This document shows, in pieces, positions 35,823 through 44,022 of a stretch of DNA of 64,000 nt. Origin of the DNA: Clostridia bacterium (GTDB lineage Bacteria; Bacillota; Clostridia; Oscillospirales; CAG-272); assembly GCA_017451735.1 (NCBI GenBank), contig JAFTNU010000032.1, positions 1 to 64,000 on the forward strand, written 5' to 3'. Numbering within the stretch: the stretch's first letter is position 1; every line of letters starts with the position of its first letter. A model generated the notes under the pieces. That model was not told where the DNA came from. It saw nothing but the letters and a program-made list of their open reading frames with translations, and did no database searches. The translations under genes were made by a program, and so were the position numbers.

Positions 35823-36272
35823 ATGTTAGACAAGGCTTCAATCAAAAAACTCGTAAATCAAATTTTGAAATTCGGTGTAGTCGGTGGTCTTGCTTTTGTG
35901 ATTGACTACTCGATCTTGATTTTGCTGACAGAAGTATTCGAAATCAATTATTTGGTATCTTCGGCAATTTCGTTTACCTGTTCAGTCATCTTTAATTACA
36001 TTTTGAGTATCAAATGGGTGTTTTTGTCGAATCACAATCATGAAAAAGGCACTGAATTTGTTGTGTTTATTATATTAAGTGTGCTTGGCCTTGGTTTGAA
36101 TGAGTTGATCATGTATGTGTCGGTCGATCTGTTGACCATCAATTATATGATTGCCAAGATCGGCGCCACAGCAATCGTAATGGTTTACAATTTTATTACA
36201 CGTAAGCTTTTTTTGGAGAAAAAAAGTAAAAACGCGCCAAAAGAGGTTACTGAACCGGACAGAAACGTGTAG
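35823..36272 (+). CDS. GtrA-family membrane protein
   Basis: 149 residues with four membrane helices. Opening QILKFGVVGGLAFVIDYSIL and FNYILSIKWVF are the two halves of the GtrA signature. Such proteins are thought to move undecaprenyl-phosphate-linked sugars across the membrane. AGAGG precedes the ATG at 35823; a GTG at 35805 is possible. Last gene of the operon. Confidence 0.92.
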   Translation: MLDKASIKKLVNQILKFGVVGGLAFVIDYSILILLTEVFEINYLVSSAISFTCSVIFNYILSIKWVFLSNHNHEKGTEFVVFIILSVLGLGLNELIMYVSVDLLTINYMIAKIGATAIVMVYNFITRKLFLEKKSKNAPKEVTEPDRNV

Positions 36273-36292
36273 GCACGCAAGCTTACTGCGCA

Positions 36293-36334
36293 AAAAGCGC
36301 TCCGGGTGTGCAATTGCACACCCGGAGCGCTTTT
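36293..36334. terminator. Perfect 21-base-pair bidirectional terminator
   Basis: AAAAGCGCTCCGGGTGTGCA meets its exact complement at 36313/36314, ending in TTTT on both strands. It separates the glycan operon from the convergent DUF1854 gene. Confidence 0.92.
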
Positions 36335-36343
36335 GTGCTTGGT

Positions 36344-36832
36344 TTATAGATACGAAAACAATATTCGTCTGCTATGGGAATCCATTTTGTGGTAGTCGTC
36401 GATCTCATAGCGGTTATCGTTGGTGTCGCGGACGAGGACCCGCTTCCCGTCGAAGCATTTGATATCGCTGTGGCGGTTGCGGATGCGGAAGGAGACGGTG
36501 CCGCGGTCGGTCTCTACCCGCCAGGTGAGAGAACCGAATTTCTCATCGCTGGCGAGCAGCTTGGTGATCTGCGGGATGCGGTAGTATTCCTTGAAGCATT
36601 CCGACAGAGCCCGGGCGGAATCCTTGTCCAGCTCCTCTAAGTCGCGGACAAAGGCCACTTCCTTTTCGTCGTGATCCAAGAGGGTAATGTACATATTGGA
36701 ATTACTGACGGGGAAAAGGCGCCGCGGTTCCAGATTTTCAATAACGGTGCCGTCTTTTAGCGTCAAGGTGACCAGATAAACATCACTGCGGGTGATTTTT
36801 CCGGTGTACTGATCGATGTAAATGCGTTCCAT
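36344..36832 (-). CDS. DUF1854-family protein
   Basis: 162 residues. The pattern VYLVTLTLKDGTVIENLEPRRLFP, VAFVRDLEELD and FRIRNRHSDIKCFDGKRVLV fits DUF1854, a small family found beside ABC exporters. Of the two ATGs, 36832 lies six bases after AGGAGG and is chosen over 36838. It lies 12 bases downstream of the ABC exporter and shares its transcript. Confidence 0.75.
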   Translation of the reverse strand: MERIYIDQYTGKITRSDVYLVTLTLKDGTVIENLEPRRLFPVSNSNMYITLLDHDEKEVAFVRDLEELDKDSARALSECFKEYYRIPQITKLLASDEKFGSLTWRVETDRGTVSFRIRNRHSDIKCFDGKRVLVRDTNDNRYEIDDYHKMDSHSRRILFSYL

Positions 36833-36843
36833 ATCCATCCTCC

Positions 36844-39138
36844 TTATTCGAAGCGCTCGGCGCGGCGGATCTCGGCCGCCTTGTCCGACATGGATTGGAT
36901 CTCTACCAAACGGTAATATTTGCCCTTCAGCTCCATCAGCTCCTGCGGTGTGCCGCATTCGATGATGTTGCCGTTATCTACCACAACGATCTTGTTGGCC
37001 TTGGAAAGTGTGGAGAGACGGTGGGCGATCATGATGGTGGTACGGCCCGTGATCAGGTGCTCGATGGCTTCCTGAATGAGATGCTCGGTTTCCGAGTCCA
37101 CAGAAGCGGTGGCTTCGTCAAAAACCAGCATTTTGGGATTGCGCAGCATGGCACGGGCGATGGAGATACGTTGGCGTTCACCGCCCGAAAGTCCCACGCC
37201 TCGCTCGCCCAGCATGGAGTCGTAGCCGTCAGGCTGGCGGACAATGAACTCATGCGCATTGGCGATATCGGCCGCATTGATGACCTCATCCACAGAGAAG
37301 GCCTCGTCACCGTAAGCGATATTGTTATAAATGGTATCGTGGAACATCATCGGCTCTTGCTGCACATAACCGATGCGGGATCGGTAATATTGCATGTCGA
37401 TATCACGAATATCCACCCCGTCCACGGTGATCTCACCATCGTAGTGGTCGTAGTAGCGGAGCAGTAGGTTCACCAGTGTGGATTTGCCCGAGCCGGTGGT
37501 ACCCACAATACCCACCACATCACCGGGTTCAATGACCAAGTTGATATCCTTGAGCACCTTTTTGGTGCGGTCAAAAGAGAAATTGACATGCTTGAACTCG
37601 ATCCGACCGCCAAGATCCGCATCGGTATTGCCCTTGCCAAAGTCATGCTCGGGCTCGGCATCCAGAATGTCCATGATGCGCTCGGCAGATGCCAAAGCAT
37701 TTTGGGTGGAATCGGAGAGATTGGCAAAGAAGTTCACGGGCTCATAGAACATGGAGGCATAGGAAATAAAGGAGACCAATAGACCAACCGTCAGCCGACC
37801 GGCGTTGCCGCTGGCCAGGCCGTCAATGACCAGATTGCCGCCGAAGCTCCAGATGATGACAGTACCGCAGGCAATGAGGCAGTTGACGATGGCGGGATAG
37901 GCATTGAGGATCTTGCCCGCCTTGGAATCGGTGACGCGCCATTCTTCTACACAATCGGAGAACCGCTCGGTAGAGTTTTTCTCATTGGTAAAGGATTTAA
38001 TGACACGTATGCCGGGAATCGTATCAGTCAGCACCGAGGTCACCGCAGAGGAACGCCGCCAGATGCGACGGTAAAAGGGTGCGATCTTGGTACGGAAGAT
38101 GCGGGAGCCGATGACCACAATAGGCACGGGGCAAAGGGAAAACAGGGTCAGCTTCCAATCCATGCATAGCATCACGATCACGATACCGATGAGCTTGAAG
38201 AACTGCACCACCACTTCCTGCGTGATGCGGAGCATAAATGCCTGGAGTGTGGCCGTGTCACCGCTGATACGGTTGATGACGGCACCCGTAGAGGTCTTAT
38301 CGTAAAATCGCATGGGCAGATGCTGGGCTTTTTCGTAGACCTCGCGGCGGATGTTGGCCACGATCTTGTCGCCCGATACGCGCAACAGATAGCCGCGAAT
38401 GCCCGCGATCAGATAGCGTACCACATTGATGCCCACCAGAACCAGCGACACGATCAAAAGCAGATCACGACGCTGATTGGGAAGAATGTCATCCACCAAT
38501 GTTTTGGTCAACAGAGGGGGGAGCAGGGCGATAGCCGTTGTGATGATGGAGAGAAAGACCGACACGATCAGAATCGGCGTTTCGGGCTTTAAATAGGCGC
38601 CCAGCTTTTTGAACAATTTTCCTTTGTTCATACAACCGATGCAGGGAACACCGGGTGCGGAAAGCGTGCGTCCACACTTGGGACAGACCGACAGGAGCTT
38701 ATCGTAAGCGCCTCGGATGGCCTCCATTTCTTCTTCAAGAGGTTCACCCGCCTGCACGCCTTGGATAAAGGCGATGGCGGCATCGCAAAGTCCTGCCACC
38801 GTAAAAGTGAAACGGAATACATCCCGAAGGGAACCATCCTTCATTTTTACACGCAGAAGTCCGTTGCCGTACATTCGCTTGGTAAAAATGTCGGCAATGT
38901 CGGAAAAGGCGATCCTTTCGGAGGATGCTCCGGTTGCAAAATCAAAGGTGAACAGGCAGGTCGCTGTCACCGCCAGTGCGGTGGTGCGGTAGCGATCGTC
39001 CTTGGCGATCTCACCGATGATGGCAAACAGGATGGGATCATCCTCCCGGCTTTCGGCAAGCAGAGCCGAACCTTGCTTCTCGTCCAATCGAAGGTTGGTC
39101 AAAAAAGTCAGTTCCATAGCCTTTTGCGTCGCCCCCAT
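36844..39138 (-). CDS. ABC exporter with N-terminal DUF1854-associated domain
   Basis: 764 residues. The first 130 residues form a soluble domain, followed by a cysteine motif (CPKCGRTLSAPGVPCIGC) that looks like a zinc ribbon. Six membrane helices follow (about 180-450), then a complete ATPase: TTGSGKSTLVNLLL, LSGGERQRISIARAML, LVFDEATASVD and the switch histidine of IAHRLS. A type IV-fold exporter working as a homodimer, substrate unknown. Start at 39138 or 39117; the promoter at 39175 allows both. Confidence 0.88.
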   Translation of the reverse strand: MGATQKAMELTFLTNLRLDEKQGSALLAESREDDPILFAIIGEIAKDDRYRTTALAVTATCLFTFDFATGASSERIAFSDIADIFTKRMYGNGLLRVKMKDGSLRDVFRFTFTVAGLCDAAIAFIQGVQAGEPLEEEMEAIRGAYDKLLSVCPKCGRTLSAPGVPCIGCMNKGKLFKKLGAYLKPETPILIVSVFLSIITTAIALLPPLLTKTLVDDILPNQRRDLLLIVSLVLVGINVVRYLIAGIRGYLLRVSGDKIVANIRREVYEKAQHLPMRFYDKTSTGAVINRISGDTATLQAFMLRITQEVVVQFFKLIGIVIVMLCMDWKLTLFSLCPVPIVVIGSRIFRTKIAPFYRRIWRRSSAVTSVLTDTIPGIRVIKSFTNEKNSTERFSDCVEEWRVTDSKAGKILNAYPAIVNCLIACGTVIIWSFGGNLVIDGLASGNAGRLTVGLLVSFISYASMFYEPVNFFANLSDSTQNALASAERIMDILDAEPEHDFGKGNTDADLGGRIEFKHVNFSFDRTKKVLKDINLVIEPGDVVGIVGTTGSGKSTLVNLLLRYYDHYDGEITVDGVDIRDIDMQYYRSRIGYVQQEPMMFHDTIYNNIAYGDEAFSVDEVINAADIANAHEFIVRQPDGYDSMLGERGVGLSGGERQRISIARAMLRNPKMLVFDEATASVDSETEHLIQEAIEHLITGRTTIMIAHRLSTLSKANKIVVVDNGNIIECGTPQELMELKGKYYRLVEIQSMSDKAAEIRRAERFE

Positions 39139-39174
39139 GAAAGGGGAACGACTCTCCTTTCCGGTTGTACGCTC

Positions 39175-39203
39175 ATGTTAGCATGGTGAAACACAAAAGT
39201 CAA
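39175..39203 (-). promoter_or_regulatory. Promoter of the ABC exporter-DUF1854 operon
   Basis: On the minus strand TTGACT (39198-39203), 17-base spacer and TAACAT (39175-39180), about 30 bases before the first start codon. Confidence 0.8.
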
Positions 39204-39283
39204 CCACTTTTGACAAATTTTTTTAAAAAAATTTCTGCCGTAAAAAAGCCCCAATTTTTATTTGTCCTTTTTTCAAAAAAGGC

Positions 39284-39312
39284 TTGACAAACGTCCTTTG
39301 TTCGGTTATAAT
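39284..39312 (+). promoter_or_regulatory. Promoter of tRNA-Ser
   Basis: Perfect TTGACA (39284-39289), 17-base spacer and perfect TATAAT (39307-39312), about 60 bases before the tRNA. Confidence 0.9.
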
Positions 39313-39379
39313 GATAAGGCGAGTTTTATGAAAGACTTGCAAAATAAACGGGAGAGAGATCCCCCCACATAATTGGTAT

Positions 39380-39474
39380 GGAGAAGTACTCAAGTTGGTG
39401 ACGAGGCGCCCCTGCTAAGGGTGTAGGTCGGATTTAAACCCGGCGCGAGAGTTCGAGTCTCTCCTTCTCCGCCA
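39380..39474 (+). tRNA. tRNA-Ser (anticodon GCT), probable prophage insertion site
   Basis: Acceptor GGAGAAG/CTTCTCC, anticodon loop CTGCTAA, a long variable arm as in type II tRNAs, T loop TTCGAGT and encoded CCA at 39472-39474. The prophage integrase lies 150 bases downstream, so the 3' end of this gene is the likely attB core. Confidence 0.95.
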
Positions 39475-39475
39475 A

Positions 39476-39517
39476 AAACAAAGAACCGTGGATTTATCCA
39501 CGGTTCTTTGTTTTTGT
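39476..39517. terminator. Terminator of tRNA-Ser
   Basis: AACAAAGAACCGTGGAT and its complement ATCCACGGTTCTTTGTT form a long stem with a tiny loop, ending TTTTTG. It may lie inside the attachment region. Confidence 0.88.
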
Positions 39518-39600
39518 TGCACAATTTTATCGGAGATTGGTTGTGAAAGATGCACAGCCAACGCGTTTTCAAAATCGTTTCAATACACTGAAAATTTTAT

Positions 39601-39624
39601 TTTTGTGCCTAATTTTGTGCCTAA
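39601..39624. repeat. Tandem TTTTGTGCCTAA, possible integrase arm sites
   Basis: TTTTGTGCCTAA is exactly duplicated in tandem at 39601-39612 and 39613-39624, between the tRNA-Ser terminator and the 3' end of the integrase gene. Short direct repeats here are the usual place for arm-type recombinase sites. The att core itself cannot be set without the right end of the prophage. Confidence 0.5.
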
Positions 39625-39626
39625 AA

Positions 39627-40760
39627 TTAATGCTTTTTCTCGGGGGCAAGTTGGTCGGCCACGGAGGAGAGGGATTGGAGGATCATTGTTTGGTCGTCGG
39701 GGAGCATATGAGAATAGGTGTCAAGGGTCTGTTTGACGCTTTTGTGACCAAGGTGTCGGCTGACGGCTACGATGGACACACCTTTGTGGATCAAAAGGGA
39801 TGCACAACTGTGGCGCAGGTCGTGGATGCGGATCCGTTTGACACCTGCGTCCTCTGCAGCTTGATGGAAGCGGCGATCAATGGTGATATAAGGGAAGGGA
39901 TCGGCGCCACCGAATACGAAGTCGGTCGGTTTGGCCTCAGTTTCTTTTTGATAGGCGCGGAGCATATCACAGAAAAAGGCAGGCAGGTACACGGTGCGGT
40001 TGCTACCCGTGTTTTTGGGCGTGGTGACGGAGTACCATTTGCCCTCGTCCCGTATCTTATTGGAGATGCTTTTTGACACGGCGACGGTGCCTTTATCAAG
40101 ATCAAGATCGTTCCACGTGAGCGCCAGCGCCTCGCCCTTGCGGCAGCCTGTGAGGAACAGAAAGCGGAACAGCATAGCGTATCCCGGGTGCTCCACCGTT
40201 GCGATTGCCGCAGCGAACTCTTCGGGCGTCCAGAATAGCATTTCCTTTTTGCCCTCCAGATTACGGGGCTTTTCCACCTTCTTTGCTACGTTTTTGATAT
40301 CATGATATCGCTCGGCGTAGTTGTAGATGGAGGTGAGGTACATCATCAGATCCTTGCGATAGGAGTAACTGTACTCCGAGAGGGAGTTTTGCCACTCCAG
40401 TATGGTGATCGGAGTGATGTCTGCCACCGACTTATCTTTAAAAAAAGGAAGGATGCGCAGACGGATTCTTTTTTCGATGTCATAAAAGGAGGTCTCTTTT
40501 ACGCGAGGACGCTTGTACGCCAGATACTGCTCCGCCAACTCAGCGAAGGTGATGGCGGCAGGTTCTGTTACTTTAATGGGCTCTGAGGGCTTTGGCTCGG
40601 CCTTTTTGGCGGCCATATAATCCTCGTAGCCGTATTGAGCTTCCTTCTTTGTTTTGAAGCCCGAAAGGCGCTTTTGGCGAGCAATGCCTGTGGCGGTGTC
40701 CACTTCGCGGAAACGAGCTGACCAGAGGCCCGAGGATTTATTCTTTTCGTATGAGGGCAT
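39627..40760 (-). CDS. Prophage tyrosine-recombinase integrase
   Basis: 377 residues: an N-terminal arm-binding domain (SARFREVDTATGIARQKRLS), a core-binding SAM-like domain around 70-160, and the catalytic domain with all key residues: Arg in TGCRKGEALAL, HDLRHSCAS, HLGH and the nucleophile Tyr in TLDTYSHML. The ATG at 40760 follows AAAGG. It points at tRNA-Ser, as expected for an integrase next to its own attachment site. Confidence 0.95.
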   Translation of the reverse strand: MPSYEKNKSSGLWSARFREVDTATGIARQKRLSGFKTKKEAQYGYEDYMAAKKAEPKPSEPIKVTEPAAITFAELAEQYLAYKRPRVKETSFYDIEKRIRLRILPFFKDKSVADITPITILEWQNSLSEYSYSYRKDLMMYLTSIYNYAERYHDIKNVAKKVEKPRNLEGKKEMLFWTPEEFAAAIATVEHPGYAMLFRFLFLTGCRKGEALALTWNDLDLDKGTVAVSKSISNKIRDEGKWYSVTTPKNTGSNRTVYLPAFFCDMLRAYQKETEAKPTDFVFGGADPFPYITIDRRFHQAAEDAGVKRIRIHDLRHSCASLLIHKGVSIVAVSRHLGHKSVKQTLDTYSHMLPDDQTMILQSLSSVADQLAPEKKH

Positions 40761-40774
40761 AGGGAACCTTTCCC

Positions 40775-40803
40775 TTGACAAATTTGCAGACGTTTGTTAT
40801 AAT
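40775..40803 (+). promoter_or_regulatory. Promoter of toxin gene 1
   Basis: Perfect TTGACA (40775-40780), 17-base spacer, perfect TATAAT (40798-40803). The transcript has a leader of about 165 bases before the small toxin frame, with an internal hairpin TTGCTCCC/GGGAGCAA near 40906-40932. Confidence 0.88.
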
Positions 40804-40973
40804 GGCAAGCGGAGAGCCGAAAGGCGCTTAGAGTTTCGCTTGCGGAACTCCGGTTTCTCGTCCTTGGGCGAGATCATCTCCCGGAGGAATACCAAGATGG
40901 TGGCGGTTGCTCCCCCTTCATGGAAGGGAGCAAGTTTCTTTTCTCCCTTCCGTACGGAGGGGAGGTGATGTCT

Positions 40974-41066
40974 ATGTACCTTACATTGGAGCAGCTCCTG
41001 CTGCTCGGTGGCTTTATTGTCGCCCTTCTGCAAGTCGTACTTACATTCACAAATAAAAAGAAATAA
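40974..41066 (+). CDS. Small hydrophobic type I toxin (holin-like), copy 1
   Basis: 30 residues: a short N-terminus, TLEQLLLLGGFIVALLQVV as a single membrane helix, and a basic end NKKK. GGAGG is eight bases before this ATG; an ATG six bases upstream is possible, but copy 2 at 54.6 kb aligns with this one. The form matches the putative holin-like toxins (TxpA/BsrG class). An antisense RNA is made across its 3' end. Too short for ordinary gene finders. Confidence 0.75.
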   Translation: MYLTLEQLLLLGGFIVALLQVVLTFTNKKK

Positions 41067-41140
41067 CCGCCTCGTCTTCCCAAACAGATGCGGTTATTTC
41101 TAATCGTATAAAGGGGAGCAACCGTCGCCGGTGTTCCTCT
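41061..41140 (-). ncRNA. Antisense antitoxin RNA of locus 1
   Basis: The promoter at 41147-41176 starts a minus-strand RNA near 41140 that ends at the shared bidirectional hairpin AAATAACCGC/GCGGTTATTT (41061-41099). It therefore overlaps the 3' end of the toxin message. It also carries TTGCTCCCC, complementary to GGGAGCAA in the toxin leader. Size about 80 bases. Confidence 0.7.
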
Positions 41141-41146
41141 GTCTTT

Positions 41147-41176
41147 ATTATAAACCGCCCGAGAGGGTTTTGTCAA
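41147..41176 (-). promoter_or_regulatory. Promoter of antitoxin RNA 1
   Basis: On the minus strand perfect TTGACA (41171-41176), 18-base spacer, perfect TATAAT (41147-41152). Confidence 0.85.
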
Positions 41177-41291
41177 GTATTATTTTTGGGTTTTGTGCGG
41201 CCGCCTGAGAGGGCGGCTTTTTATATTGGCAGAAATTACCTTTATCGTTAAAATTCGACATCGTGTATCATAGTATCACGGAGGTGATGCT

Positions 41292-41855
41292 GTGAATTAC
41301 AAGGATTATCAAAAATCAAGAGATCTCGCTTGGGAGATCCTGCATCGGGAGAAAATTTGTGCGCTCCCGGTGAATGTGTTGGAAATTTGCAAACATCTGG
41401 GAATGAAGGTGTTGGAGAACGCCGAGCTGGATCCCAAGGTGGGGGACGGGCTCGGCTGTATACTCGGCGGTGTGCCGTACGTTTTTATTCGCCCCGGGCA
41501 GAGCCGACAGCGGCTTCGGTTTACTGTTGCCCACGAGCTGGGGCACATTCTGCTTGGCCACGTGGGCAAATACAAGCTTGTGAACCGTGAGCCCTCACCC
41601 CAGGATGATCCCGTAGAGCAGGCCGCCAACGGCTTTGCCGCACGGCTCCTGGCACCTGCCTGTGTGCTGTGGGGGTGCAGAGTATCGTCTGCGGCTGAAA
41701 TTGCGGCGCTGTGTGACATTAGCCCCACGGCGGCGCGGTACAGGTGGGAACGGATGCAGATCCTGCTGGAAAGGGGCAAATTTTTACAGAGCCCCTTGGA
41801 GCGGAAGGTGTACCGGCAGTTTAAGGGGTACATAAAGGAATACCTGAAGCGGTAA
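41292..41855 (+). CDS. ImmA/IrrE-family metallopeptidase
   Basis: 187 residues. FTVAHELGHILLGH holds the zinc-binding HExxH, and the downstream EQAANGFAARLLAPA adds the third ligand region. In prophages such proteins cleave the lysogeny repressor to trigger induction. The GTG start follows GGAGGTG. It lies in the lysogeny region, 1.4 kb from the repressor gene and in the opposite direction. Confidence 0.92.
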   Translation: MNYKDYQKSRDLAWEILHREKICALPVNVLEICKHLGMKVLENAELDPKVGDGLGCILGGVPYVFIRPGQSRQRLRFTVAHELGHILLGHVGKYKLVNREPSPQDDPVEQAANGFAARLLAPACVLWGCRVSSAAEIAALCDISPTAARYRWERMQILLERGKFLQSPLERKVYRQFKGYIKEYLKR

Positions 41856-42911
41856 CTAATCGTATTTGCTGTTTATGCTTTCTTCATCTACCGAAATGGC
41901 TCCGACTTTCAATGCCAATGCGATCATGTGCTTGCACACGATACGGCGTTTTTGGTGATCTGGGCAGGAGCACGAGGATAGAGAAGTTTCATACGAATGA
42001 TAGGATTTCACGGAAATGACGGAGCAAGTCGTGCGAAACGGCTTGGTGCTTTCGTCTACATGAAGGTTATCGAAAATAAAATGAGCAGCAACAGCGCGCT
42101 TTCCGCGCGGAGAATCTATAGAGGCGGCAAACGCCTCTGCCCTTGATTGTGTGAGGTAATCAAAATTCACATCTAAAATGTCAGGGTATTGCTCCAGTGG
42201 CTTGCGAACCGTTGGCGGTTGTGGAGGCGGCAAGGGTATGGTGCGTGGCTTAGGTGTTCTCGTTTCAGACTTAGCCGGAGGCGGAAAAGGTGGGAGGTAT
42301 TCCTCGGATCCGCGTACATGGGGGTGAGGGGGCGAAACTGATTTTTTTAGAGCGTCGTGGGGGACGTCTACGCGCGGTTGGCCCTCCGTAGAGGATGGCG
42401 GGGCGATAAAAACCTCGGGTTCGACGCTCGGCGGTGTCGGGGGATTGGGCTTGGTTGAAGGCGCCGCAGCTTTGCGTGGCGGCTCCTCTTTCTGCAAAGG
42501 AGGTTCTGGTGGGGGAACTTCTTTCTGTATTGTAGGGGGAGGATTCTCTTTTTTGGCAAATAGCTCTTTGACCTTCTCGAAAATGGGGACGAAAATGCAA
42601 ATGAGCAGAAAAGGACCGAAAACAACGCAGGCAATAATGATGCCCACTATTTCTCCAGCGTTGGAGGAACTTGACGAAGAACCTGAACCGCCGGAATGAT
42701 CGGAGTCGCCCCAATCTCTATCAGTGGTGCTTCCCGAACTGCCGCCCCCGGAAGTGCTCGAATCGGGCTCGCCATGGTAGTGGTATTCACCGGTAGAGTG
42801 ATCCCAATGACCGCCATATTGATCGGTTCTGCCCGGATGGGCGAAAACGGGTAGTGACAGTACGGATGATAATAGTATGATGCAAAAAAGAAATAAGAGA
42901 GGGCGTTTCAT
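41856..42911 (-). CDS. Secreted or membrane YHYH-domain protein with SWIM zinc finger
   Basis: 351 residues. A signal peptide (RPLLFLFCIILLSSVLSLP) is followed by the YHYH-type motif GGHWDHSTGEYHYHG, a Ser/Gly linker and one membrane helix (EIVGIIIACVVFGPFLLICI). A long Pro-rich stretch about 140-250 leads to a C-terminal SWIM finger, CSCPDHQKRRIVCKHM. SWIM fingers usually bind nucleic acid or protein inside the cell, so the predicted topology is YHYH outside and SWIM inside. Function unknown; its place between the integrase and repressor suggests a lysogenic cargo gene. Confidence 0.7.
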   Translation of the reverse strand: MKRPLLFLFCIILLSSVLSLPVFAHPGRTDQYGGHWDHSTGEYHYHGEPDSSTSGGGSSGSTTDRDWGDSDHSGGSGSSSSSSNAGEIVGIIIACVVFGPFLLICIFVPIFEKVKELFAKKENPPPTIQKEVPPPEPPLQKEEPPRKAAAPSTKPNPPTPPSVEPEVFIAPPSSTEGQPRVDVPHDALKKSVSPPHPHVRGSEEYLPPFPPPAKSETRTPKPRTIPLPPPQPPTVRKPLEQYPDILDVNFDYLTQSRAEAFAASIDSPRGKRAVAAHFIFDNLHVDESTKPFRTTCSVISVKSYHSYETSLSSCSCPDHQKRRIVCKHMIALALKVGAISVDEESINSKYD

Positions 42912-43231
42912 TATTTATTAAGTAGGTCGGGGAGTGTGAAGAATGAGAACAGGAACATAAAGAAATAGTTGAATATAGTGTAGAATACTCCCATCAATAG
43001 AGCAGGAAGGAGACCTATCAGAGAAAGGGCACCAAAAAATTTTCCTATGATCCAAAGGGTGGTAAGAACGAGAAATTCAACAAGGGATTCAGCCAAAAAA
43101 GGAATGGTAAATAGCATCATCCAAATATATTTGAAAATGCGGTAACCGACAGATGTGGAGTTCATACCAAAAAAGAACTCTATCCGGTTGATGAGTGCCA
43201 CGGACAGTGGGATGCCGTAGTTGTTTGTCAT
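42911..43231 (-). CDS. Hypothetical membrane protein
   Basis: 106 residues with about three hydrophobic segments and no recognised family. Its stop touches the start of the YHYH/SWIM gene, so the two are probably co-expressed with the repressor upstream. Confidence 0.6.
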   Translation of the reverse strand: MTNNYGIPLSVALINRIEFFFGMNSTSVGYRIFKYIWMMLFTIPFLAESLVEFLVLTTLWIIGKFFGALSLIGLLPALLMGVFYTIFNYFFMFLFSFFTLPDLLNK

Positions 43232-43273
43232 ATTGTCCTTTCCTTCGCCACCCGTGAGGGCGGTCTTTTTATT

Positions 43274-43630
43274 TTAGTCGAGGTCAGTTACCTCGGATAG
43301 GTTTTTGAGTGCTTCAATTTGGCTATCTGTGAGGACAACCTCTTTGATGCCACCGCCGGCTCGGGCAGCGAACTTGATCAGGTGCGTGGACTCGGGAACG
43401 GCTCCGCGGTTGACCTCGGGTATGTCAGTTCTGCCGAGAAGATAGTCCACGGAGCAATCCAAGTAGTCGGCAATGCGGGCGAGGGCAAATGACGAGAGCC
43501 CTTTTTTGTCGGTCATTTGGCTCAAAGAATTGATGTTTAGTTCGCAGGCATCTAACATATCGCGAAGCAAAACACTCTGTTCTTTTGCGCGGTTTTTGAT
43601 GCGGGTTGCTAAATTGTTAGAATTATACAT
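43274..43630 (-). CDS. Lysogeny repressor, XRE-family (cI-like)
   Basis: 118 residues. The N-terminal helix-turn-helix covers ELNINSLSQMTDKKGLSSFALARIADYLD, split by position 29-60, ending YLLGR. The C-terminal tail is short, without a peptidase domain, consistent with control by ImmA. AAAGGAGGTG precedes the ATG. Two matching operators lie directly upstream. Confidence 0.88.
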   Translation of the reverse strand: MYNSNNLATRIKNRAKEQSVLLRDMLDACELNINSLSQMTDKKGLSSFALARIADYLDCSVDYLLGRTDIPEVNRGAVPESTHLIKFAARAGGGIKEVVLTDSQIEALKNLSEVTDLD

Positions 43631-43664
43631 TTGTTTTCACCTCCTTTTGTGCAAAAGGCTAAAA

Positions 43665-43710
43665 TCAAGAAAAATCTTGAATTAAGATTGACAATCAAGA
43701 AATTTCTTGA
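43665..43710. promoter_or_regulatory. Two repressor operators
   Basis: TCAAGAAAAATCTTGA (43665-43680) and TCAAGAAATTTCTTGA (43695-43710) share palindromic half-sites TCAAGA/TCTTGA. Their centres are 30 bases apart, about three helical turns. The second fills the spacer of the early promoter. Confidence 0.85.
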
Positions 43711-43716
43711 TAAAAT
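43688..43716 (+). promoter_or_regulatory. Early lytic promoter
   Basis: TTGACA (43688-43693), 17-base spacer occupied by the second operator, TAAAAT (43711-43716). Binding of the repressor would block it directly. Confidence 0.85.
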
Positions 43717-43767
43717 ATACTCGTACCAAGACATTGACGAGGGGTAAAAAATAAGGGGGGAGTGCTT

Positions 43768-44022
43768 ATGATAGATCCGCAGAAGCGGATGGAGGACGTG
43801 GCGTGGTGCGAGCCATCATTGAGCGCTTGCATCCGGCATTTGCAAATCATGCAAGAACGCACGGAACATTATGACAGAATGTTCCGATGGTTCCCCGTAG
43901 AGCTTTGCGAAGAATGGGCAAGCCTTGATTATTTCTTCTTGGATCGGATTATCGCAAAACTTCAAGGTCAGGCGTCAGCGGAGTCTCCGGAGCCGGAGCG
44001 CCGTTCAAATTGCACATCATGA
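43768..44022 (+). CDS. Small phage protein, function unknown
   Basis: 84 residues, cysteine- and tryptophan-containing, no recognised family. GGGGGG lies about seven bases before the ATG. First gene after the early promoter. Its last 74 bases overlap the convergent gene 43949-44203. Confidence 0.6.
   Translation: MIDPQKRMEDVAWCEPSLSACIRHLQIMQERTEHYDRMFRWFPVELCEEWASLDYFFLDRIIAKLQGQASAESPEPERRSNCTS

Noticed and set aside
39390..39572. Minus-strand frame over tRNA-Ser
   Set aside because: It reads the tRNA sequence in antisense; such frames are common false calls.
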